Origin: UBA4742 sp963773335
Lineage (GTDB): Bacteria > Actinomycetota > Acidimicrobiia > Acidimicrobiales > Acidimicrobilacustridaceae
Direction of reading: 5' to 3'
Assembly: GCA_963773335.1 (NCBI GenBank)
Contig: CAVZAT010000006.1
Coordinates: 124,001-188,000, forward strand
Length of the DNA stretch: 64,000 nucleotides
In this document: positions 12,186-22,158 of the stretch, one piece after another
How the letters are laid out: each line of letters starts with the position of its first letter
Position numbering within the stretch: position 1 is the first letter of the stretch
Position numbers and translations under genes: made by a program
Notes under the pieces: model-generated
What the model saw: only the letters and a program-made list of their open reading frames with translations
The model's database searches: none
What the model was told of the DNA's origin: nothing

Positions 12186-12992
12186 TCAGTCGAGCTGGAC
12201 CGATTTGAGGTCGGCGGCCGGCTCGGGATAGGAGAGGTCCAGCGATTCGAGCGTCTCCACCAGCACGGTCGAGATGACCAGGTTGCGGAACCACTTCTGG
12301 TCGGACGGGACCACGTACCACGGCGCGTCACGGGTGGAGGTCTCGCTGAGGGCGTCCTGGTAGGCGGCGGTGTACTTGTCCCAGTACTTGCGCTCCTCGA
12401 TGTCGCCGTGCTCGAACTTCCAGTGCTTGGCCGGATTGTCGAGCCGTTCCTGAAGCCGCCTGCGCTGCTCGCCGCTGGAGATGTGCAGGAAGAACTTGCG
12501 GATGACGGTGCCCTCGTCGGCCAGCATCTGCTCCCAGTGGCGGATGTGGTCGTAGCGTCGCCGCCACACCTTCTCGGGCACCAGGTCGTGGACCCGCACC
12601 ACCAGCACGTCCTCGTAGTGGCTGCGGTTGAAGATGGCGATGTCGCCGGCCGGGGGGGCGTTGTGGTGCACCCGCCAGAGATAGTCGTGGGCCAGCTCCA
12701 CGTGGTTCGGGCGCTTGAAGTTGGCGACCCGGACGCCGAGCGGGTTGATCATCTTGAACACGTGCTTGATGGTGCCGTCCTTGCCCGAGCTGTCCATACC
12801 TTGGAGCACGACCAGCAGCTTGTGGCTGGCGCCGGCGTAGAAGACCTGTTGAAGGTCGAACAGTCGTGTCGCCAGCTCGTCGTTCTGGACCTTGGCGTGG
12901 TCCTTGCTGGGGGCGCCGTCGATGGCGGTGGTCGGGCGCTTGGAGAGCTTGACGTTCTGACCGGGCTCGACCCGGAACTGGTCCATGTCCAT
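12186..12992 (-). CDS. ppk2: PPK2-family polyphosphate:nucleotide phosphotransferase
   Basis: Transfers phosphate between polyphosphate and nucleotides. About 268 aa, single PPK2 domain, intact. Walker A region GMDSSGKDGTIKHVF, the RPN motif (FKRPNHVELAHDYLW), and Walker B/lid residues (FNRSHYEDVLVVRVHDLVP) are present. The N-terminus FRVEPGQNVKLSKRP is typical of the subfamily described as polyphosphate:nucleotide phosphotransferase. The ATG at 12992 was preferred; a GTG at 13013 in the same frame would add seven residues. Divergent from the 2H phosphoesterase with 37 nt between starts. Confidence 0.9.
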   Translation of the reverse strand: MDMDQFRVEPGQNVKLSKRPTTAIDGAPSKDHAKVQNDELATRLFDLQQVFYAGASHKLLVVLQGMDSSGKDGTIKHVFKMINPLGVRVANFKRPNHVELAHDYLWRVHHNAPPAGDIAIFNRSHYEDVLVVRVHDLVPEKVWRRRYDHIRHWEQMLADEGTVIRKFFLHISSGEQRRRLQERLDNPAKHWKFEHGDIEERKYWDKYTAAYQDALSETSTRDAPWYVVPSDQKWFRNLVISTVLVETLESLDLSYPEPAADLKSVQLD

Positions 12993-13029
12993 GCTCCATG
13001 CTGGCCCAGCCACGCTCTAGCGTCGCGAC

Positions 13030-13918
13030 ATGCCCCGCCGACGCCTTGGTGTGGTCCTGGTGGTGCCCGCCCCGCTGGCCGATGCCGTCGACGGACTTCG
13101 ACGTGCCTTCGGCGATCCCGCGTTGTACCGGGTGGTGCCCCACATCACCCTGGTGCCGCCGATCAACGTCGGTGAAGCGGACCTATCCGCCGCCCTGGCC
13201 TGCCTGCGAGCAGCGGCCGGCCGGACTCGCCCCCTCGACTTGACCCTCGGTCCGGTCGCCGTGTTCCCCGGCGACGAGCACGTCGCCTACCTCGAGGTGC
13301 ACGGCTCCGCCGCGATGGAGGCCGGCCTGGTCGATCTGCACCGCCGCGTCAACCAGGCGCCGCTCGACCGCCCGGCCGACCACGACTTCGTCCCCCACGT
13401 GACCCTCACCCAGGGTGTGGCCGCCGAGCGGCTGGCGGCCGTGGTGGCCGCCTCGGCCGACTGGACGCCACAGCCGGTGCACGTCGAGGGATTGCACCTG
13501 CTCGAGGAGCAGCACCGGCCCGAGGGGCGCCAATGGCGTCCCGTTGCCGATGTGGATCTCGCCCCGTCGCACATCGTGGGTCGCGGCGGGCTGGAACTGG
13601 AGCTCACCCCGAGCGAGCACCTCGATCCGCAGGTCCGCGAGCGCGCTGGAAGCCGCCGGTGCGCTCGACGAGATCGCGCCGGCCACGGCGACGGCCACGC
13701 GCTGGCGCGGCGTGCGGCCGTTGGTGGTGGCGGCCCGCCACGCGGGGGAGGTGGTGGGCGTGCTGGCCGGGTCGGTCTGGGGAACCGGGGCCTCGCTCGA
13801 CGGGGCCTGGCTGGACCCGGACGCCACCGATCTCGACGTGCGTCGCCACCTGGATGGGGTCTGGGACGCGGCCGAGAAGCGTCACCGCCGGCGCCTCAGG
13901 GCGACCGGGGTCAGATGA
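13030..13918 (+). CDS. 2'-5' RNA ligase-like 2H phosphoesterase with C-terminal extension (frameshifted)
   Basis: Two-histidine phosphoesterase fold, with both HxTx motifs visible: PHITLVPP near residue 37 and PHVTLTQG near residue 123. Family members act on 2',5' or 2',3'-cyclic phosphodiester bonds; the substrate here is unknown. After about residue 185 comes an extra region of roughly 110 aa that resumes in another frame after a +1 shift near 13640. It contains PLVVAARHAGEVVGVLAGSV, which resembles the beta-hairpin core of GNAT acetyltransferases. That second assignment is tentative. The end overlaps the convergent Dabb gene by 8 nt. Confidence 0.75.
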
Positions 13919-14204
13919 CGTACTGCACGGCGGCCCGTTCGGCCACGATGGGCGTGATCTGGTCGGCGATGATCTGCAGGTGGGTCGGGTCCTGGCTGTA
14001 GGTGCGCCAGCCGTCCTCGTCGTCGAAGTCGGCCACCACCACGGCCTGCCAGTTGCCCTCGACCAGGCCCGCGTCGGTGCCGACCCGGTAGTCGCGGATC
14101 TGGGGGATGACATCCGGCAACCCCCGCAGCGTGTCCCAGGCGGCCTCGTGCTGGTCGGGGGTGGACTCGGCGGTGAAGCGGAACACGGCCACATGCCGGA
14201 ACAT
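13911..14204 (-). CDS. Dabb (stress-responsive A/B barrel) domain protein
   Basis: 97-aa dimeric alpha/beta-barrel protein. MFRHVAVFRFTAEST, GLPDVIPQIRDYRVG and NWQAVVVADFDDEDGWRTYSQDP are typical Dabb motifs. Related domains occur as small enzymes or stress proteins; no specific role is evident. Intact. It lies 29 nt downstream of the SDR gene on the same strand, so is probably cotranscribed with it. Confidence 0.85.
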   Translation of the reverse strand: MFRHVAVFRFTAESTPDQHEAAWDTLRGLPDVIPQIRDYRVGTDAGLVEGNWQAVVVADFDDEDGWRTYSQDPTHLQIIADQITPIVAERAAVQYVI

Positions 14205-14233
14205 CGGGAACCTCCTGGTCGGTGGGGATAGGG

Positions 14234-15000
14234 CTAGAGCAGGGCCCGGTAGCTGCCGCCGTCGACGGGCAGGGCCGCACCGGTGATGAAGCGGGCCTGG
14301 TCGCTGCACAGGAAGGCGACCACCGCGCCGAAGTCCTCGGGTCGGCCCAGGTGACCGGTCGGCGTGGCGGCCGCGGGGCCGCTCAGGTCGTCCCCGTAGA
14401 GCGATCGGAGTCGGTCGGTGTCGTGGGACCCCGGTTGGATCGAGTTGACCGTGACCCCGGCCGAGGCCACCTCCAGCGCCAGGGTCTTGAGGAAGCCCGT
14501 GGCGCCGGCCCGGGCCGTGTTGGACAGGATGAGGCCCTCGATCGGCTGGCGGACCGAGATCGAGGTGATGGCCACCACCCGACCCCAGCCGCGATCCACC
14601 ATGGCTGGCACGGCGGCGCGACGCATGGCCACCACCGACAGCAGGTTGAGCTCGAGCGCGGGCGCGTAGGCGTCGAGATCGGTGGTGGCGAAGGTGCCGG
14701 GCGGAGGACCGCCGGCGTTGGTGACCAGGATGTCGATGGGGCCGATGGCGTCTTCCGCGTCGGCCACGAACCCGGTGGCGCCGGCCACGTTCGACACATC
14801 CGAGACCAGACCCACCACTGCGTCGTCGGGGAGACCCAGCTCGGCGGTCAGCTCGGCGGCGGCGGTCTGGATCCGGGTCGCGTCCCGGCTGCAGACCGCC
14901 ACCCGCACCCCTCGGCAGCCAACGCCCTGGCGGTGGCGCGACCCAGACCACTGGAGGCGCCCGCCACCGCGGCCCGACGGCCCACGAGTCCCAGTTCCAT
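14234..15000 (-). CDS. Short-chain dehydrogenase/reductase (frameshifted)
   Basis: About 255-aa NAD(P)-dependent oxidoreductase. The N-terminal Gly motif is GASSGLGRATARAL, followed by NAGG, the catalytic Ser in AITSISVRQP and a C-terminal DGGSYRALL. The usual Tyr-x3-Lys reads SNTARAG at the expected place, so the catalytic Tyr and Lys appear replaced (Asn and Ala). One G is missing near 14917 in a GGGG run. ATG start at 15000, confirmed by the Rossmann N-terminus. Divergent from the MBL hydrolase with 65 nt between. Confidence 0.8.
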
Positions 15001-15065
15001 GGCCGGCCGAACCTACCCGCTCCCCGCCCCGGCAGCCCCCGCCGGGCCTGAGTAGGTTCGGGCGG

Positions 15066-16010
15066 ATGGACCTGACCCAGATCGGTGCCGGTGTGTACGC
15101 CTGCCTCCAACCCGACACCGGCCTGGGGGCGTCCAACTCCGGTTTCGTCGACCACGGCGGCGGCCTGGTGGTGGACACCCTCTACGACCTGCCGCGAACC
15201 CGACGCCTCATCGACCTCTACGCCACGGTTCGCACCGACCCGGCCCGACGGCTGGTGAACACCCACCACAACGGTGACCACTGCTGGGGCAACCAGCTCT
15301 TCGCCGAGCTGGGCACCGAGATCATCGGCCATCGCCTGTGCGCCGAGTACTTCGAGCGCGAGGCCTCGCCCGAGCTGTTCGTGAGCCTGGTCGAGGCCGA
15401 CGAGGTCCCGCCCGCCTTCGCCGCGCTGAGCGCCGCACTGTCCGACTACGACTTCCACGACATCGTGCTGACCCCGCCCACCACCCTCATCGACGACGAC
15501 ACGCAGCTCGACCTCGACGGCCTCGACGTCCGCCTGCTGTATGTGGGCCCCGCCCACACGCCCGGCGACGTCGTGGTCCACCTGCCCAGCGAGGGCGTGG
15601 TGTTCACCGGCGACATCCTCTTCCACCGCTGCACGCCGATCGGTTGGCAGGGCACCTTCGCCAACTGGATCGCCGCCCTCGAGCGCATCGAGGCATTGGA
15701 ACCGGCCACGGTGGTGCCCGGCCACGGTCCGCTGTCGGGAGTCGACGGGTTGGCCGACCTGCGGGAGTACCTCGTCTACGTGCAGCGCGAGGCGCGGTCG
15801 GGTTCGACGCCGGGCTCCCCACCCTGGATGCGGCCCGGCGCATCGACCTCGGTCCGTACCGAGTTGTGGACCGAACCCGAGCGCCTGGCCTTCCAACTCG
15901 ATCGGGCCTACCGGGAGTTCGAGGGTCGAGCCTGGGACGCGCCCGTCGACATCGCCAAGGTGTTCACCGAGATGGCGGCCCTGGCCGCCGACCGGACCGT
16001 CGCGTCCTGA
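15066..16010 (+). CDS. MBL-fold metallo-hydrolase
   Basis: 314-aa metallo-beta-lactamase-fold hydrolase. The metal motif is THHNGDHCWGN (HxxxDH variant). Further ligands lie in AHTPGDVVVHLP, VVFTGDILFH and PGHGPLSG. A pair of compensating indels, near 15800 (-1) and 15862 (+1), scrambles about 20 residues; in the alternative frame this reads GFDAGLPTLDAARRIDLGPY, which is plainly the true sequence. Cofactor and substrate are not inferable. It converges with the acyl-CoA synthetase gene with only 3 nt between stops. Confidence 0.88.
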   Translation: MDLTQIGAGVYACLQPDTGLGASNSGFVDHGGGLVVDTLYDLPRTRRLIDLYATVRTDPARRLVNTHHNGDHCWGNQLFAELGTEIIGHRLCAEYFEREASPELFVSLVEADEVPPAFAALSAALSDYDFHDIVLTPPTTLIDDDTQLDLDGLDVRLLYVGPAHTPGDVVVHLPSEGVVFTGDILFHRCTPIGWQGTFANWIAALERIEALEPATVVPGHGPLSGVDGLADLREYLVYVQREARSGSTPGSPPWMRPGASTSVRTELWTEPERLAFQLDRAYREFEGRAWDAPVDIAKVFTEMAALAADRTVAS

Positions 16011-16013
16011 GCC

Positions 16014-17544
16014 TCAGCCCGATTCCTGTGCCTCGCGGTCGGCCAGGCTCCGTCGGTCGACCTTCTGCATGGGAGTCAGCGGCAGCGCCTCCACCACTCG
16101 GAGCGCCTCGGGCAGCTTGTGGCTCGACAGTCGGTCCCCGCCGAAGCGGCGCAGCTCGGCGAGCGACACCGGTTCGCCCGGCTGGCGGGGCACCACCACC
16201 GCCACACCGATCTCGCCCATGACAGGGTCGGGCCGGGGCACGACTGCCACCTCCCGTACGTCGGGGTGGGAGGCCAGCACCGCCTCGACCTCGAGCGGGT
16301 ACACGTTGTAGCCACCGCGCACGAACATCTCCTTGGCCCGACCAGCCAGGCGCAGGCACCCGTTCTCGTCGATGCGGCCGAGGTCGCCGGAGTGCACCCA
16401 GCCGCCGCGCAAGGTGGCCGCGGTGGCCGCCGCGTCGCGCCAGTACCCGCGCAGCTGGGTGGGAGAGCGCAGGCAGATCTCTCCCACCTCGCCGGGTGCC
16501 ACGGCCCGGTCGTCGGGATCGCGGATCGCCAGCTCGACGCCAGGTCGGGGTGGCCCACCGTGAACAGGGCTTCGTCGTCGTCGGCGTCGAAGGCCGTGGC
16601 CGTGCCGATGCCGCCGGACTCGGTGGAGGAATAGCGGATGGAGTAGGCCGCGTCGATGCGCTGTCGGGCCTCGCGCACCAGGGCCGGGGGAGACAGGGCG
16701 CCACCCATCACGATGGTCCTCACCGCCGACAGGTCGAACGAGTCGAAGTCGGGCTCGCGCAGCAGCAGGGCGAGCTGCGGCGCCACCCCGCCGATGCTGG
16801 GCATGCGCTGGTCGGCGATGAGTCGGAGCACGTCGTTGGCCCGCCAGCGGTCGACCAGGTGCACGGTGCTGGCGGTGCGCAGGTACCAGGGCAGCTTGGT
16901 CATGAACCCGATGTGAGCCAGCTGGGTGCCCGACAACATGGCGGCGCCGCCGCCCCAGCGTCCGCCGGTGTCGGCCTGGCAGACCGCGGCCAACTCGGAC
17001 TCGGTGAACACCGCGCCCTTGGGTGTGCCCGTGGTGCCCGACGTCAACACGATGGCTACCGGGCGGTCGGGGTCGGAGGCCAGCTTGTCTGGCGTGCGGC
17101 CGGCCAGGCCCCGGCGCAGGCGGGCGAGCATCGGAGCGGCCGAGGAAGCGAGCTCGATCAGCTCGACCCGGCGATCGTCGATCGCCCCGCCGGACAGCCC
17201 GCCGGCCAGGGCGCGGTGGCCAAGATCAGCGTCGGGTCGACCACCTCGACCATGGCCGCCCGCTCGTGATCGGTGGCGCGCGGGTTCAGCCCGACGGTGA
17301 TGGCGCCCAGCTTGGCCGCGGCCGCATACGCCACCACGTACTCGGGGGTCGACGGCAGGGCCAGGGCCACCACCGATCCTTCCATGACCCCCAGACGGCC
17401 GAGACCTGTCGCGACCTCGTCGCTGATCTGATCGAGTTGGCGGAAGCTGAGGGTCCAGCGGGGTCCGGCGTCGGTTCGAGGGGAGGCGAAGGCAGGCTGA
17501 TCGCCGAAGCGCCGGGCGGCCTCGGCCACTGTCGCGGCCAGCAC
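16014..17544 (-). CDS. Class I adenylate-forming acyl-CoA synthetase (frameshifted)
   Basis: Activates a carboxylic acid to the acyl-CoA via an acyl-AMP. About 510 aa. The AMP-binding P-loop is VLTSGTTGTPKGAVF, the YSSTESGG region follows, and the C-terminal domain has WVHSGDLGRIDENG and PLTPMQKVDRR with the catalytic Lys. Single G losses near 17215 and 16540 break the frame; both restore cleanly. The GTG at 17544, six bases after the upstream stop, is the probable start. Operon with the NTF2-like gene. Substrate is unknown; fatty acid or aromatic acid are both possible. Confidence 0.85.
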
Positions 17545-17548
17545 CTGT

Positions 17549-17927
17549 TCAGCTCGACAGCGACGCGGCCCAGGCCGGATCGAGGTACTCGTTGAGACGC
17601 GAGATCCGGTCACCGGTCACGGTGCGCGACCATGCACACGGGGATGGCCACCTCCGTCCCGTCCGGGACGGTGCCGCGCAACCGGTGCTCTTGGAAGAAG
17701 CCGTCGGGCAGCAGTTCCCGGCGACGGACGTCGTATCGGCGATCGGCCAGCTTGGTGCAGAGCCAGCCGATCACCCGGAGCGAGGCGGCCTTGTCCAGAG
17801 CGCGGTCGTTGAAGTTGGCCCACACTTCGACGTCATCGGCGTAGCAGGTCGACACCGCTTCCAGGTCGCCGGCCTCGATGGCGGCGAAGAGGCGATCGGC
17901 CAGTGCCAGGGTGTCCTCATCGGTCAT
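17549..17927 (-). CDS. NTF2/SnoaL-like protein (frameshifted C-terminus)
   Basis: About 125-aa NTF2-fold protein. ADRLFAAIEAGDLEAVSTCYADDVEVW is the family N-terminus. The first frame ends early at ...VAHRDR; removing one base near 17627 gives RTVTGDRISRLNEYLDPAW, the usual last strand and helix. The function could be an isomerase, cyclase or binding protein. It precedes the acyl-CoA synthetase by six bases. Its ATG is only 14 nt from the divergent ATG of the MaoC-like gene. Confidence 0.75.
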
Positions 17928-17941
17928 GGCATCATCCTGTC

Positions 17942-18400
17942 ATGGCCCAAACCGTGCTCGACGGGATCGAAGAGGTGCGCGCCGCGGTCGGACGCGAGCT
18001 CGGGACCAGCAAGTGGCTGAAGGTCACCCAGAAGCGCATCGACCAGTTCGGGAGGGCCACGGGCGACGAACCGTGGATCAGCGTCGACCCGGGCCGGGCG
18101 GCCGAGGGTCCGTTCGGCGCCACCGTGGCTCAGCGGAACCTCACCCTTTCACTGTCCAACGCCCTGCTGCCCGAGGTCGTCGAGGTGCGCGGCTTCTCGT
18201 TGGGGATCAACTACGGCTTGGGCCAGGTCCGGTTCCCCGTGCCCGTGCTGGTGGGATCGCGGTTGCGGGCCAGTGTCGCGCTGGCCGATGCCCAGGATGT
18301 GTCGGGCGGGGTGCAGACCACGATGACCATCACCATGGAGCTCGAGGGCAGCACCAAGCCGGCCTGCGTCATCGAGTCGCTGAGCCGGTACCTGGTGTAG
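17942..18400 (+). CDS. MaoC-like hot-dog protein, catalytic His apparently missing
   Basis: 152-aa single hot-dog domain related to NodN/MaoC-type (R)-enoyl-CoA hydratases. RIDQFGRATGDEPWISVDPGRAAEGPFGATVAQ aligns with the family motif in which D is followed by W-I-H-V-D. The Asp is kept but the His is Ser (AGC, not a one-base miscall from CAC). The later AHG is replaced by AQR. Hydratase activity is therefore doubtful; a binding or heterodimer role is possible. Intact. Followed after 6 nt by the acyltransferase. Confidence 0.8.
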   Translation: MAQTVLDGIEEVRAAVGRELGTSKWLKVTQKRIDQFGRATGDEPWISVDPGRAAEGPFGATVAQRNLTLSLSNALLPEVVEVRGFSLGINYGLGQVRFPVPVLVGSRLRASVALADAQDVSGGVQTTMTITMELEGSTKPACVIESLSRYLV

Positions 18401-18406
18401 GCCCGC

Positions 18407-20589
18407 TTGGACCCTTTGCACCCACGCCGTCGGTTCCGGCGCGACATCGAAGGCCTGCGCTGCGTGGCCATCGCCACGGTGGTGCTCTTCCACGCCGGTG
18501 TGCCGGGGTTCGCGGGTGGATTCGTCGGCGTGGACGTCTTTCTGGTCCTATCGGGCTTCCTCATCACCGACCTGCTCTGGAAGGAGCTGCACCACGACGA
18601 CCGGATCGGCTCCGCGTCGTTCTACGCCCGGCGGGCCCGGCGGATCCTGCCCGTGTCCACGCTGGTCATCGTGGCCACCGTGTTGGTGGCTTGGCGGGTG
18701 GTGCCGCCGCTGGAGCTGCCATCTGTGACCCGCGACGGGTTGGCCAGCGCGCGCTGTTCGTGGCCAACATCCGCTTCGCCCTGGCCCACACCAGCTACCT
18801 CACGGTGGCGGCGCCGTCGGCCTTCCAGCAGTACTGGTCGCTCGGGGTGGAGGAGCAGTTCTATCTGGTGTGGCCCGCGGTGCTCCTGTTCGTGTCCCGC
18901 GCCCCACGGTTGGGCGAGCGCTCCACGGCCAGGCGCTGGCCGTGCTGGCCGGGTTGGGCCTGCTGTCGCTGCTGGCCTCGTGGTGGCTGACCGGTGTGAA
19001 CCAGCCGTGGGCGTTCTTCTCGTTGCCCACGCGGGCCTGGGAGCTCGGCGCTGGTGCCCTGCTGGCCCTCGGTGAGCCGTGGCTGAAGCAGATCGGTGGG
19101 GGGGTGGCCCGGGTGGTCGGGTGGGCGGGACTGTTGGCGGTGGCGTGGGCCACAACCCGACTGTCGGCGGCCACGCCTTACCCTGGCCTGGCCACGGTGA
19201 TCCCGGTGGGGAAGCACCGCGGCCGTCATCGCCGCCGGGTGCGCACCCCACACCTGGGGGGCTGAGTGGTTGCTCAGACACAAGCCGGTTCCACGTCGGC
19301 GGACGGCTGTGGTACACGTTGTACCTGTGGCATTGGCCGATCCTGGTACTGGTGCCCCTGGCCGTCGGCCACGCGTTGTCGCTGGCCGCCAACCTGGGTC
19401 TGGTGCTGGTGTCCGTCGGCTTGTCGGCGGTGACGGTGGTGGTCATCGAGGCGCCCGTCCGCTTCGCCCCCCAGCTGGCGACGCCCCGGCGGGCGTTGAG
19501 CCTCGGGGCAGCCCTCATCGCCGTGGCCGTGGTGGCCACGATACGCGCTCCCGGTGCCCCCGATCTCGGGTCACGGTGTGGCCGTGGCCCTGTCGCCCCG
19601 GAAGGCCCCGGTCGCGGCAGCTCACGGCTCCGTCGATCCCTTGACTGCGGCCCTGGACAACGCCACCGCGCCCGTGACGGCCGCGGTGGCAGCCTCCGTC
19701 GGGGTGGACGCCGTCCCGGTCAACCTCGATCCATCACTGGCCCGAGCTCGATGCCAACGCGGCCCGCCCCTTCCTCGACGGCTGCCTGGCCAGCTTCACC
19801 GCCACGGCGGTGGGTACCTGCACGTACGGCTCGGCACAACCGGTGGCCACCGTGGCAGTGTTCGGCGATTCGCACGCGGCGATGTGGTTACCGGCCCTCG
19901 ACACCATCGCCAACCAGCGCAACTGGCGCCTGGAGGTGTTCACCAAGGCCACCTGCCCGCCGCTCGAGACCGCGGTGTGGGCTCCCAACTTCGGCCGGGA
20001 GTACCACGAGTGCGATGCGTTCAACACGGCGGCGCGAGCCCAGGCTCGCGTCACTGCGACCCAACCTCGTGGTGCTGGACATGAACCGGGCCTACGGCTC
20101 GGCCTACCACCTCGATCAGTACGGCCCGGCCTGGCTGGCCGGTCTCACCGCCACCGTCGCGGCCATCCGGGCCGACGGCTCCCAGGTCCTGGTGATCGGA
20201 CCGGTGCCGCATCCGGCCAACGACGAGCCCAACTGCCTGTCGACCAACCTGGACCACGCCACCAACTGCACCCAGGCCATCAGCGACGCCTACGACGTGG
20301 CCGGCCTGGCCCGGGAACAGGCCGCGGTGGTGGCCGCGGGTGGCCACTACCTGGACGTGCGGCCGTGGTTCTGCACGCCGGCCCGCTCGCGGTGATCGTG
20401 GGCAACATGCTGCTGTACCGCGACGAGAACCACATCACGACCACCTATGCCAGCTGGCTGGCCCCAGTCATGGCGGCCCAGCTCGATGCGCTCCAGGTGC
20501 TGCCGTCCACGCCCCCACCGACCACCACGACGCCGGCGACCACGTTGCCTGCGTCCAGCAGGGCGGCGACCATGCAGAACGGTCACTGA
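18407..20589 (+). CDS. OafA/YrhL-type membrane acyltransferase with C-terminal SGNH domain (multiple frameshifts)
   Basis: About 727-aa integral membrane O-acyltransferase. The N-terminal acyltransferase-3 domain shows RRDIEGLRCVAIATVVLFHAG, GGFVGVDVFLVLSGFLIT, FYARRARRILP and QQYWSLGVEEQFYLVWP. The C-terminal SGNH domain has the nucleophile block VFGDSHAAMWLPALD and the D-x2-H block DENHITTTYASWL. Such proteins acetylate surface polysaccharide, lipid or peptidoglycan. At least seven frame changes (near 18748, 18928, 19212-19255, 19555, 19745, 20045 and 20375) must be repaired. TTG start at 18407. The tail is Pro/Thr-rich. Either an error-rich intact gene or a decaying one. Confidence 0.75.
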
Positions 20590-20859
20590 TGACCGAACAG
20601 CCGCACTCCGGCCCCGCATCCGTGTCGTGGCCCTGCGCCCGATGGTGCCCCTGATCGCGGTAGCTCCTTGCTCGCCTGTGGCTCCACCGCCCACCTGGGC
20701 GTCGAGTGCGGCGGCGACGCGCCGGGCGCCGACCACAACCGTCCCGGCGTGGCCTGCGGCGGGGCGGTCGACCTCGCCCCGGTGGCGCTGGCCCACGGCC
20801 TGCAGTGCTCGCCCCTGTGCGCCGTGGCGTGGCGAGCTCGGGCCTCGGCCCATTCCTGA
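20589..20859 (+). CDS. Small Cys-rich hypothetical protein (uncertain, frameshifted)
   Basis: The ATG at 20589 overlaps the end of the preceding gene. The best reconstruction runs MTEQPHSGPRIRVVALRP in two frames, then changes to a frame with LLACGSTAHLGVECGG and GVACGGAVDLAPVALAHGL up to the TGA at 20857. Several Cys in CxG and CxxxC spacings suggest a zinc-binding or disulphide peptide of about 88 aa. GC3 supports coding but no family is recognised. The stop codon forms the first three bases of the palindromic operator. Confidence 0.3.
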
Positions 20860-20871
20860 CGGGGCGTCAGG
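20855..20871. promoter_or_regulatory. TGACG-N3-CGTCA operator, site 1
   Basis: CCTGACG and CGTCAGG arms around GGG form a perfect palindrome with the core at 20857-20869. It lies 37 nt before the ATG of the acyl-CoA dehydrogenase at 20907. Same motif as at 25744, 47615, 51790, 56584 and 62169, with a diverged copy at 35521. Confidence 0.6.
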
Positions 20872-20906
20872 TCCGTGGGACGGGGTGAACTAGGCTCGTC
20901 GCCGCC

Positions 20907-22113
20907 ATGGACCTGCGCTTCACCCCCGAGGAGGACGCCTTCCGCAAGGAGGTCCGGGCCTACCTCGACGACCTGCTCCACGGTGAGTTCTCGATGATCC
21001 GGGGTCGAGGCGGCCCCGGCGACGAGCACGCCTTCTTCGACGAGCGCCTGGCCTGGGAGCGCCGGCTCGGCGTCCGACGGCTGGACCTGCGTGGGCTGGC
21101 CCGCTCGAGTCGGCGGCCGTGGCCTGCCGCTGAACCAGCAGGTCATCTACTTCGAGGAGTACGCCCGCGCCGGCGGACCCGGCCGGCTGGGCCACATCGG
21201 CGAGGGCCTGATCGGCCCCACGCTCATCCACTTCGGCTCGCCCGAACAGCAGGGCCGGTTCCTGCCCGCGATCTCGCCGGGGCCAGGAGCTCTGGTGCCA
21301 GGGCTACTCCGAGCCCGACGCCGGATCCGATCTGGCCAACATGCCAGACCCGAGCGATCTGGCCACCGACGCGAGGGCCGCGACGAGTGGGTCATCGACG
21401 GTCAGAAGGTGTGGACGTCGCTGGCGCACTGGAGCGACTGGTGCTTCGTGCTGGCCCGCACCGACCGCGAGGCCCCCAAGCACCGGGGCATCTCCTTCCT
21501 GCTCATCCGCATGGACTCGCCGGGCATCGAGATCCGACCGATCGTGCAGCTCACCGGCACCTCGGAGTTCAACGAGGTGTTCTTCGCCGGTGCCCGCACC
21601 CCGGCCGAGCTGGTGGTCGGCGACGTCAACGGGGGCTGGAAGGTGGCGATGGGCCTGCTCTCGTTCGAGCGGGGTGCATCCACGCTGGGCCAGCAGTTCG
21701 GCTTCGAGCGCGAGCTCGGCGAGATCACCGACCTGGCCCGGGCCAACGGGCGAGCCGACGACCCCGCCTTCCGCCAGCGGCTGGCCGACGGCGTGGAGTC
21801 GCCTGCGAGATCATGCGCTGCGAACAGCCTGCGCATGCTCACCCACGCCGACGAACCCCAGCTCAGCGGCGCGTCGCTGCATCGCCAAGCTCTACTGGGC
21901 CCGGTTCGCACCGGGACCTGGGCGAGCTGTGCCATGGACGTACTCGGCCCCGACGGCCATCGTCGGTGCACGGACGCCCTACGACCTGTCCGCGGCCCAG
22001 CGCCTGTTCCTTTCACCCGAGCCGACACCATCTATGGCGGATCTGATCAGATCCAGCGCAACATCATCGGCGAGCGGGCGCTGGGCCTGCCCCCCGAGCC
22101 GCGCCCGACCTGA
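20907..22113 (+). CDS. Acyl-CoA dehydrogenase (multiple frameshifts)
   Basis: FAD-dependent alpha,beta-dehydrogenase of an acyl-CoA, about 400 aa. N-terminus MDLRFTPEEDAFRKEVRAYL, middle domain WVIDGQKVWTSLAHWSDW and FNEVFFAGARTPAELVVG, C-terminus YGGSDQIQRNIIGERALGLP. The canonical catalytic Glu position in the last motif is Gly, as often in FadE-type steroid dehydrogenases that place the base elsewhere or in a partner subunit. Frame changes occur near 21075, 21285-21370, 21800 and 21890-21990. It follows a perfect operator palindrome and is followed after 45 nt by an SDR gene. Confidence 0.8.
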
Positions 22114-22158
22114 ACGCGGACCGGACCGACCCCGCCGACCCGAGTCGAGGAGACCACC

